NCBI GenBank assembly: GCA_046263255.1
Contig: JBHELD010000036.1
Span: 1-55,818 of the forward strand
DNA: 55,818 nt
Reading direction: 5' to 3'
Source: JALZEG01 sp046263255
GTDB lineage: Bacteria > Actinomycetota > CADDZG01 > WHSQ01
Position numbers and translations under genes: made by a program. This document shows positions 13,754-20,991 of this stretch, piece after piece (position 1 is the first letter of the stretch; each line of letters starts with the position of its first letter). The notes under the pieces were generated by a model. It did no database searches. It saw nothing but the letters and a program-made list of their open reading frames with translations, and was not told the origin of the DNA.

Positions 13754-15823
13754 TTGAGGCGGGCCGGCCTGCGAGCGGCGGCCGCGGCGCGCCTGTGGAC
13801 CCTGCTCGCGCTCGTGTTCGCGACGCCGGTCTTCTTCCTGTGGGACGTCACCTACGACGCGTTCCTCCTGCCGAAGGTCGCCCTGCTGGCGGCCGGGGTC
13901 GCGCTCGCGGGAGGGCTCCGGATCGCGGAGCTGGTGCTGGGCGCGCCGTGGCCGGGGGTCGCGCGGGTCGGGCTCCCTGCGGCTTTCGCGGCGGTGCCCG
14001 CGGCCGTCGCGTGGGCGGCCACCGACTACAGGCGGTGGGCGCTCCTGGGCGAGGAGTCCCGACTGAACGGGCTCGTTCCGATCCTTCTCGTCGTCGCCGC
14101 CGGGGTCCTGCTGAGCGACGCCTTCCGCGGCGACTTCCGCCGCCCCGCGCGCGCGTTCGCGGGGTCGGCCGCCGTGGTGGCGGCGTACGGGCTGGCGCAG
14201 TCGGTCGGCCTGGACCCGCTGCACGTGCCGATAGCCGAATACGCGCCGTCCACGATCGGGCAGTCCAACTTCGTCGGCGGGTTCCTCGCGATCGCGCTCC
14301 CGGTGTCGCTCGCGGTCTGGACCCCGGCGACGGGAGCCGCGCGCGCGGCATGGACGGCGGCAACGATCGCGATCGTCCTCGGGCTCGTCCTCGCCTTCTC
14401 TCAGGGCGGCTGGCTCGCAGGTGCCGCGGGCGTCGCCCTCTTCGCGGGGCTGCGGCTGCGGGAGCGGCACCGCGCCGCTCCGGCCGCCGGGGTGCTCGCG
14501 GCGGGAGCCCTGGCGGCGGCAGGCGTGGGGCTCGTCCTAGCCGGGTTCTTCTTCGGCCCGTCGAGCCGGGTCGTCCCCGACACCGCCCGTGCGAGGGGGT
14601 TCTGGTGGCGCTCCGCCGTCTCGATGGGGGCGGACTCGCCGGTGTGGGGGCATGGGCCGAACGTCTACGCGATCGAAGGACCGCACTACCGGATCGCAGC
14701 CGACGCGCTCGCGCACGACGACCTCGTCGCGGACGACCCGCATTCGGTCCCGCTCGCGCAGTTCGCCAACCACGGGCTGCTCGGCGTTCTGGGGTACGCC
14801 GGGCTCGCGGGCTGGTTGCTGGCGCAGGGGCGGCGGCGTGTCCCGGCCGTACGCGCGGGCTGCGCCGCCGGAGCAGGCGCGTACTTCGTCCAGTCGCTCG
14901 TCAGCGTCGACTCACCGCTGCTCCTGCTCGCGCTGTGGGTGTGCGTCGCGGGCGTGACCTCGGGCGCCGAGGAAGACGCCGCCGCAGCGCCGGCGCGTCC
15001 GGCGGGGTGGGGCCGCCGCAGCGCGGCGATAGCCGTAGCCGTGGCGGCGCCGGCCGGGGCGCTGTGGTGGGGGGGCAACCTCCTGGCGGCGGACGCAGAG
15101 GTGCTGAGCGCCGTCGAGGATTCCTCTTTCGGCCGGCACGGCGAGGCGCTGGCGGGCTTCGAGCGCGCGCTGCGCCGGCGCGGTTGGGAGCCCTATCGAA
15201 GGCAGCACGCGCTCGCCCTCGGACGAGCGGCGCTGGACGCGGGGTGGACCGGGCGGGGTCTGTTGGCACGCACGAAGGACGCGTTCGCGTACCTCGACGG
15301 CTTTCCCAACGTCCAGGCGATCGGCGAGCTCGCCGGGGTCCTCCACCAGTGGTCGATCTACGACGTCTCCGAAGAAGAGGCCGCGCTCGTGCAGCTGAGG
15401 CGCGTGCTGGCGCTCGACGAGTACAGCCCGAGCGCGCGGATCGCGGCCGCCGAGGCGCTCGTGCGGCTCGGGCGCGCGGACGACGCCGTGGAGGTGCTCG
15501 AGTTCTTCCTCCCGGAGATCGACGAGGAGCTCGAGCTCTACGCGCACCGCCGTCCCGGCCTCCGCGGCGCCCTGGCGGTCGCGTACGCGGCCGCGGGACG
15601 CGAGGAGGACGCGCGCGCCGCGCTGGACGACGCGCTGGCCGCGGACGCGGGGCCGCCCCCGGCCGGGGACTGTCACGTGCTCGTGGCGCGGGAGCTGCTG
15701 CACGCGGCCGGCGAGGAAGCGACGCGCGACGCGTACCTGGAGTCGTCGCCCGGCCTGTTCACGTGCGATCCCGCGACGCTCGCGCTCCTGCCGGGGTACG
15801 ACCCGCAGGAGGACGCGCGCTAG
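13754..15823 (+). CDS. O-antigen ligase/polymerase-like (Wzy_C) protein with C-terminal TPR-like region
   Basis: 689 residues: about 11 membrane segments in the first 440, then a soluble Ala/Glu-rich helical region (about 450–689) that looks TPR-like (EYSPSARIAAAEALVRLGRADDAVEVLEF is one candidate unit). The Wzy_C/WaaL region includes IGQSNFVGGFLAIALPVSL, FSQGGWLAGAAGVAL and an extracytoplasmic loop with HGPNVYAIEGPHYR and DPHSVPLAQFANHGLLG. Such proteins polymerise or transfer undecaprenyl-linked glycans; relatives act as pilin or protein O-glycosyltransferases. The only in-frame early start is a TTG at 13754 with a weak GGCGGG upstream, so the start is uncertain. It is the only plus-strand gene of the glycan cluster. 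Its TAG shares the CTAG palindrome with the aroE stop. Confidence 0.83.
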   Translation: MRRAGLRAAAAARLWTLLALVFATPVFFLWDVTYDAFLLPKVALLAAGVALAGGLRIAELVLGAPWPGVARVGLPAAFAAVPAAVAWAATDYRRWALLGEESRLNGLVPILLVVAAGVLLSDAFRGDFRRPARAFAGSAAVVAAYGLAQSVGLDPLHVPIAEYAPSTIGQSNFVGGFLAIALPVSLAVWTPATGAARAAWTAATIAIVLGLVLAFSQGGWLAGAAGVALFAGLRLRERHRAAPAAGVLAAGALAAAGVGLVLAGFFFGPSSRVVPDTARARGFWWRSAVSMGADSPVWGHGPNVYAIEGPHYRIAADALAHDDLVADDPHSVPLAQFANHGLLGVLGYAGLAGWLLAQGRRRVPAVRAGCAAGAGAYFVQSLVSVDSPLLLLALWVCVAGVTSGAEEDAAAAPARPAGWGRRSAAIAVAVAAPAGALWWGGNLLAADAEVLSAVEDSSFGRHGEALAGFERALRRRGWEPYRRQHALALGRAALDAGWTGRGLLARTKDAFAYLDGFPNVQAIGELAGVLHQWSIYDVSEEEAALVQLRRVLALDEYSPSARIAAAEALVRLGRADDAVEVLEFFLPEIDEELELYAHRRPGLRGALAVAYAAAGREEDARAALDDALAADAGPPPAGDCHVLVARELLHAAGEEATRDAYLESSPGLFTCDPATLALLPGYDPQEDAR

Positions 15824-16674
15824 CCGAAGGCCCGCGAGCGCGCGTTGATCGCGTGGATCGCCGCGGCCGACATCGCTTCGATCGGCGCGGCCTGCCCGGT
15901 CCAGATCGTGAACGACGCGGCGGCCTGCCGCACGAGCATGCCCAGCCCGCCCCACGCCTGCGCGCCGGCGGCGCGCGCGGCGTCGACGAGAGGCGTCGAC
16001 GGCGGGACGTAGAGGAGGTCGACGACGCACTGGCCCGGCCGCAGCGCGGTGCCCGGCAGCGCGTGCTCGCCCGCGGCGCCGAGCGGCGTCGCGTTGACGA
16101 CGAGGTCCGCCTTCCCCGCCGCCTTCGGCGCGGCGTCCCATTGCTCGACGCGCGCGGCCGCGCGCTGCGCGAGCGCGGCGACCGCCCCGGCCTTTTCGGC
16201 GCTGCGCGCCGCGACCGACACCTCGGCCGCCCCGAGCCCGTCCAGGGCCTTCATCACCGCCCGCGCCGCGCCTCCGGCTCCGAGCACGAGCGCGCGCCGG
16301 CCCGCGGCATCGAACCCCGCGTCGCCCGCCAGGAACTCCAGGAAGCCGTCGACGTCGGTGTTGTGCCCCACGAGCCGGTCGCCCACCCTCTGGATCGTGT
16401 TGACCGCGCCGATCGCGCGCGCGTCGCCCGACAGCTCGTCCAGGTGCTCGATCACCGTCTCCTTGTGCGGCATCGTGACGTTCGCGCCGCGCGCGCCGAG
16501 AGCCCGCAGCCCCCGTACGGCGTCGCCGAGCAGCCGGGGCTCGACCGGCCACGAGAGATACGTCCAGTCGAGCGCGAGGCGGCGGAACGCGACGTTGTGG
16601 ATCACCGGCGACAGCGTCTGCTCGAGCGGCCACCCGAGGATGCCGACGAAGCTCGAGCTCCCGGTCCCCTTCAC
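15820..16674 (-). CDS. aroE: Shikimate dehydrogenase
   Basis: 284 residues. NADPH-dependent reduction of 3-dehydroshikimate in the aromatic amino acid and chorismate pathway; chorismate also feeds the menaquinone genes at the right of the window. Motifs: substrate site TLSPVIHN (catalytic Lys in NVTMPHKE, Asp in GHNTDVDG), dinucleotide-binding GAGGAARAVMKAL, and C-terminal GLGMLVRQAAASF. GTG at 16674 overlaps the mltG stop by GTGA. It converges with the ligase-like gene; the two stop codons overlap by 3 bp inside CTAG. aroE next to mltG–ruvX–alaS is a conserved actinobacterial arrangement. Confidence 0.96.
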   Translation of the reverse strand: MKGTGSSSFVGILGWPLEQTLSPVIHNVAFRRLALDWTYLSWPVEPRLLGDAVRGLRALGARGANVTMPHKETVIEHLDELSGDARAIGAVNTIQRVGDRLVGHNTDVDGFLEFLAGDAGFDAAGRRALVLGAGGAARAVMKALDGLGAAEVSVAARSAEKAGAVAALAQRAAARVEQWDAAPKAAGKADLVVNATPLGAAGEHALPGTALRPGQCVVDLLYVPPSTPLVDAARAAGAQAWGGLGMLVRQAAASFTIWTGQAAPIEAMSAAAIHAINARSRAFG

Positions 16675-17708
16675 GAGCAGTCGAGCGCCTGGTAGGCGGC
16701 CTTGTCGGCGAGGAACTCGTCGTAGCTCGAGCTGAAGGCATGGCGGCCGCCGCAGTCGGCCAGGACGTAGAACAGCCACTCGCCCTCCGCGGGCGCCGCC
16801 GCGGCCCGCAGCGCCTCCTCCCCGGGCGCGCCGATCGGCGTCGGGGGCAGCCCCGGATACAGCCTGGTGTTGTAGGGCGAGTCGATCGCGAGCTCGGACG
16901 CCGTGAGGTCGAGCTTGTGCTCGCCGATCGCGTAGTTGACGGTTGCGTCGATGCCTAGCCTCTCTCCGATCTCGAGCCGGTTGTAGATCACGCGCGCGAC
17001 CTTCGGGCGCTCCGAGTCGATCCTCGCCTCCGCCTCGACCATCGAGGCGATCGTGATCGCCTCGTAGCGCGAGTACCCCATCGCCTCGGCGACGCCGAAG
17101 TCGAGCGGCGCGACGCGCTCCACCATCTCGGCCACCAGACGGCGGGCGACCGAGACCTCGTCGTCGTCCTCCGACACCTGGTAGGTCGAAGGGAACAGCA
17201 GGCCCTCGTGGTTGCTCGAGCCCTGCGGCAACAACGACGAGCGGACGCGTCCGGCCGAGAGGACCTTCAGGAACCGGTCGCCGGAGAGGTCCGTCTCCTC
17301 CTCCAGGATCCGCGCGAAGTCCTCGAGCCACAGCCCCTCGGGGAACGTGACGTCGACGAACTCGGGGACCGGAGGGGCCTTCCGGAGGCGCGCGAGCGCG
17401 TCGCGCGCGGTGAGCCCGGTCGGCAGCTCGTACCGCCCGGCCTGGATGTCCTCCGCGCCGCCGTCGAGGTACGCCGCGACCCGGAACCCGAACGCGGACT
17501 CGATCACCTCCTTCTCCTCGAGGAGCTTCCCGATCGCCTCCACCCCCGCGCCCTTCGGGATGACGATCGCCACGGTGGCGCCGGGATCGCTGTCGCCCCA
17601 CACGCCGATCGACCGGAGGTAGACGTTCGCGGCGAGCGCGGGCACACCCAGGATCACGCCGAGGATCGCCACCAGCACGACGAGCCGGCCCCGGCGCGTG
17701 AGGCTCAC
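16671..17708 (-). CDS. mltG: Endolytic murein transglycosylase MltG
   Basis: 345 residues. Membrane-anchored YceG/MltG lytic transglycosylase thought to cut nascent glycan strands and end their synthesis. One N-terminal membrane helix (about 8–30) is followed by a LysM-like extracellular domain (VAIVIPKGAGVEAIGKLLEE) and the YceG domain with the catalytic-Glu motif ITIASMVEAEA, VIYNRLEIGERLGIDATVNYA and NTRLYPGLPPTPIG. GTG at 17708 overlaps the ruvX stop (GTGA); its own stop overlaps the aroE start the same way. No anomalies. Confidence 0.95.
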   Translation of the reverse strand: MSLTRRGRLVVLVAILGVILGVPALAANVYLRSIGVWGDSDPGATVAIVIPKGAGVEAIGKLLEEKEVIESAFGFRVAAYLDGGAEDIQAGRYELPTGLTARDALARLRKAPPVPEFVDVTFPEGLWLEDFARILEEETDLSGDRFLKVLSAGRVRSSLLPQGSSNHEGLLFPSTYQVSEDDDEVSVARRLVAEMVERVAPLDFGVAEAMGYSRYEAITIASMVEAEARIDSERPKVARVIYNRLEIGERLGIDATVNYAIGEHKLDLTASELAIDSPYNTRLYPGLPPTPIGAPGEEALRAAAAPAEGEWLFYVLADCGGRHAFSSSYDEFLADKAAYQALDCS

Positions 17709-18109
17709 CGGCGGCCGTCCAGGTAGCCCTGGAGCATCACGGAGGCCGCGACCGCGTCGCGCAGCGACTTCCGGGCCGCGCGCCCGGCGCCGCCGGCGCG
17801 CAGAGAACGTTCCGCGATCACCGTGGTCAGCCTCTCGTCGTGCTCGACGACGTCGACCGGCAGCGCTTCGCGCAGCGCCGCGGCGAACGCCGCGGCGTCG
17901 GCGACGGCGCGGCCCTCGGTCCCGCGGAGCGACAGCGGCCTTCCCACGACGACCAGAGTCGCGCCGTGCTCGCTCACGAGCTCGGCCAGCCTGAGGACGG
18001 GGTCGGTGGCCGCGGCGTCGATCACCTCGAGCGGCCGCGCGAACGACGTCTCCTCGTCGGCGACGGCGACGCCGACCCGCCGCGCCCCCGGGTCCACGCC
18101 GAGGATCAT
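17705..18109 (-). CDS. ruvX: Holliday junction resolvase-like YqgF/RuvX
   Basis: 134 residues, the normal size for the RuvC-like fold protein YqgF, which acts on pre-16S rRNA 5' ends and is also annotated as a putative junction resolvase. The first strand ILGVDPGARRVGVAVAD carries the catalytic Asp; VVGRPLSLRG and HDERLTTVIAE follow, with a late acidic site in SLRDAVAA. ATG at 18109 overlaps the alaS stop (ATGA) and its stop overlaps mltG (GTGA). Confidence 0.94.
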   Translation of the reverse strand: MILGVDPGARRVGVAVADEETSFARPLEVIDAAATDPVLRLAELVSEHGATLVVVGRPLSLRGTEGRAVADAAAFAAALREALPVDVVEHDERLTTVIAERSLRAGGAGRAARKSLRDAVAASVMLQGYLDGRR

Positions 18110-20733
18110 CGGGACAGAGCTTGCCGCGCCTGGTCGGCGACCGCCTCGAGCGCCTGGTCGACCTTGTCGGCATGGGGGCCGCCCGACACCGACAGCTCCG
18201 GCTTGCCGCCGGCGCCGCCGCCCAAGAGCTTCGCCCCCGGCCCGAGAAGATCTCGCGCCGACACGCCTTGCGACACGAGGTCCTTCGTCACCGCGGCCAC
18301 GAGGTTCGCCTTCCCGTCCGTGGCCGCGCCGAGCACGACGACTGCGGAGCCGAGCCGCCCCTTGAGCAGCTGCGCGAGCTTCCGCAGCGCGTCCACGCCC
18401 AGGTCGCGGCGCGCGACGACGATGCGGGTACCGTCCACGTCGTGCGCGGTCTCGGCCAGCGCCGCCGCGTCGGCCTCGATGGACCGTTGCTCGGTCTCGG
18501 CGAGCTTTCGCTCGAGCTCCTTGTGCGACGAGACGAGCCGCTCGACCCTCTCCGCGACGTCGTCCGGGTTCGTCTTCAGCAGCGTCGCGGCCCTCGCCAG
18601 GACCGCGAGCTTCGACTCGAGGAACGACAGCCCCTCGCGCCCCACGAGGGCCTCGACGCGGCGCAGGTTCGCGCCGACCGAACTCTCGCCGGTCACGACC
18701 ACGACTCCGATCTGGGTCGTGTGCGCGACGTGCGTGCCGCCGCACAGCTCCTTCGAGTAGTCCCCGACCTCGACGACGCGGACGAAGTCGCCGTACTTCT
18801 CGCCGAAGATCGCCATCGCGCCGATCGAGCGGGCGTAGTCGTAGCTCGTCTCGTACGCCCGCACGCCGTCGTCCGCGTCCACCCGCGCCTGCAGCTCGCC
18901 CGAGACGTCCTCGAGCTGCCGGCCGGCGAGCGCGTCGAAGTGGGTGAAGTCGAAGCGCAGCCGGCCCGGCTCGACGAGCGACCCCGCCTGCGTCGCGTGC
19001 TCCCCCAGCCGGTCGCGCAGGACCCAGTGCAGGATGTGCGTCGCGGTGTGGGCGCGCTCGCACCCGTGGCGGAACTCGCCGTCCACCTCGAGCTCGACCT
19101 CGTCCCCCGCGCGGATCTCTCCCGCGCGGACCTTCACGCGGTGCCCGGTCAGGCCCGGCACGATCCGGCGCGTGTCGAGCACCTCCGCACGGCCGGACGC
19201 GGATCGTATGAAGCCACGGTCGCCGACCTGGCCCCCGCCCTCCGCGTAGAACGACGTGCGGTCGAGGACGAGGTCGGCCACGTCCCCCTCCCCGGCCACC
19301 GGCACGCTCTCCGCGCCGTCGAGGACGCCGATCACGCGCGCGTCGCCGCGAAGGTGCTCGTCTCCGACGAACTCGGTCGCGCCGTGCTCCTCGAGCAGCG
19401 CCAGCGCCGCGTCGACCGACGCCGCCTCCTCGCCGGCCTTGCGCGCCGCGCGGGCGCGGTTGCGCTGCTCCGCCATCAGGACCTCGAACGCCTCGATGTC
19501 GACGTCGAGCCCCGACTCGCCGGCGATCTCGACGGTGAGGTCGATCGGGAAGCCGAAGCTGTCGTGCAGGCGGAAGGCGGCGTCGCCGGGGAGGCCCGCG
19601 CCGAGGTCGCGCGCCTTCCCGATCTCGCCTTCGAGCACGCTCACCCCCTGACGCAGCGTCTCGTCGAAGCGCGTCTCCTCGCGCCCCGCGACGTCGAGGA
19701 CGAAGGCGCGCCGCTCAACGAGCTCCGGGTACGCGTCGGCCATCAGGTCGACCGTCGTCGCGATCAGGTCGGGCAGCACCGGCTCGTTGCGCCCGAGCAG
19801 CCGCGCCTCGCGGATCGCGCGGCGCATGACCCGGCGCAGGACGTAGCCGCGCTCGGTGTTCGACGGCATGACGCCGTCCGCGATCAGGAACGTGAGCGAG
19901 CGGGCGTGGTCGGCGAGGATCCTGAGCCCCCTGTCGGTGCGCTCGTCCGAGCCGTAGGACTTCCCCGTGAGGGTGGAGGCCGTCCGGACGAGCGTCCCGA
20001 TGGAGTCGGTCTCGTAGATCGACCCCACGCCCTGCAGGAACTGCGCTAGCCGCTCGACGCCGGCGCCCGTGTCGATGCTCTTCCGGGGCAGCTCCGCCAC
20101 CGGCTCGATCGCGGCGTTGCAGTCGTCCTGCATGAACACGAGGTTCCAGATCTCGAGGTAGCGGTCGCCGTTGCCGATCGGCCCGCGCTCCGACGGCTCG
20201 CCGAAGCGCTCGCCGAGGTCCACGTAGATCTCGGAGCAGGGGCCACAGGGCCCCGCCACGCCCATCGACCAGAAGTTGTTCTCCTTGTCCCAGCGCAGGA
20301 TCCGCTCCGGCCGGACCCCGACCTCGTCCGCCCACACGGCGTAGGCCTCGTCGTCGGTCTCGTAGATCGTGACCCAGAGCAGCTCGGGGTCGATCCCGAA
20401 CGACTCCGTCACGAGCTCCCACGCCCACGGGCAGGCCTTCTGCTTGTAGTAGTCGCCGAACGAGAAGTTGCCGAGCATCTCGAAGAACGTGAGGTGGCGC
20501 GCCGTCTTGCCGACCTCGTCGATGTCCGTCGTGCGGAAGCACTTCTGGATGCTGAGAGCGCGCCGCCACGGGGGCTGCTGCTCGCCGAGGAAGTACGGCT
20601 TGAACTGGTTCATCCCGGCGTTCGTGAGGAGCAGCGACGGGTCGTTCGGCACGAGCGACGACGAGGGAACGCGGGTGTGGCCGCGCTCCTCGAAGAACGC
20701 GACGAACTTCTGACGGATCGTGTTCGAGTCCAC
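18106..20733 (-). CDS. alaS: Alanyl-tRNA synthetase
   Basis: 875 residues, full length. Charges tRNA-Ala and edits Ser/Gly mischarging. The class II core starts MDSNTIRQKFVAFFEERGHTRVPSSS, with NAGMNQFKPYFLG, FRTTDIDEVGKTARHLTFFEMLGN and the GPCGPCSEIY signature. The editing domain has HTATHILHWVLR and CGGTHVAHT zinc-site residues; a C-Ala domain with a GGGAGGKPELSVSGG end closes the protein. ATG at 20733. The gene follows a small membrane protein (17-nt gap) and overlaps ruvX by ATGA, the standard actinobacterial order. Confidence 0.98.
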   Translation of the reverse strand: MDSNTIRQKFVAFFEERGHTRVPSSSLVPNDPSLLLTNAGMNQFKPYFLGEQQPPWRRALSIQKCFRTTDIDEVGKTARHLTFFEMLGNFSFGDYYKQKACPWAWELVTESFGIDPELLWVTIYETDDEAYAVWADEVGVRPERILRWDKENNFWSMGVAGPCGPCSEIYVDLGERFGEPSERGPIGNGDRYLEIWNLVFMQDDCNAAIEPVAELPRKSIDTGAGVERLAQFLQGVGSIYETDSIGTLVRTASTLTGKSYGSDERTDRGLRILADHARSLTFLIADGVMPSNTERGYVLRRVMRRAIREARLLGRNEPVLPDLIATTVDLMADAYPELVERRAFVLDVAGREETRFDETLRQGVSVLEGEIGKARDLGAGLPGDAAFRLHDSFGFPIDLTVEIAGESGLDVDIEAFEVLMAEQRNRARAARKAGEEAASVDAALALLEEHGATEFVGDEHLRGDARVIGVLDGAESVPVAGEGDVADLVLDRTSFYAEGGGQVGDRGFIRSASGRAEVLDTRRIVPGLTGHRVKVRAGEIRAGDEVELEVDGEFRHGCERAHTATHILHWVLRDRLGEHATQAGSLVEPGRLRFDFTHFDALAGRQLEDVSGELQARVDADDGVRAYETSYDYARSIGAMAIFGEKYGDFVRVVEVGDYSKELCGGTHVAHTTQIGVVVVTGESSVGANLRRVEALVGREGLSFLESKLAVLARAATLLKTNPDDVAERVERLVSSHKELERKLAETEQRSIEADAAALAETAHDVDGTRIVVARRDLGVDALRKLAQLLKGRLGSAVVVLGAATDGKANLVAAVTKDLVSQGVSARDLLGPGAKLLGGGAGGKPELSVSGGPHADKVDQALEAVADQARQALSR

Positions 20734-20750
20734 CGGCGCGCCTTCCGGGG

Positions 20751-20948
20751 CTAGACGCGGTCGCCGGGCCCGGGGGCCGGCGCCTGTGAAGCTCGCGCGT
20801 TCGACTCCTCGAGCTTCTGGTTCAACTTGTCGAGCAACGTTCCCGTGATCGCGTTCGGCCTGAAGCGATCGCGCTGCCGCCGCATCCAGCGGTCGGCCTG
20901 CAGGGCGGCCGCGGCGCCGACGGCGATCCAGAACAGTCGTCTGAGCAT
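20751..20948 (-). CDS. Small membrane protein upstream of alaS
   Basis: 65 residues: one N-terminal hydrophobic helix (RLFWIAVGAAAALQADRWM), then a basic segment and an amphipathic helix (LLDKLNQKLEES) with a Pro/Ala-rich tail. Many Actinobacteria carry a short protein beginning M-x-RLFW in exactly this place (the DUF6167-like family, from memory), so I call it coding despite its size. ATG at 20948. Function unknown. It lies 43 nt after the coiled-coil gene and 17 nt before alaS. Confidence 0.65.
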   Translation of the reverse strand: MLRRLFWIAVGAAAALQADRWMRRQRDRFRPNAITGTLLDKLNQKLEESNARASQAPAPGPGDRV

Positions 20949-20991
20949 GCGCCCGACACTACCCTCGGGCGGGCGCGCCGGCGCGCCGGAA

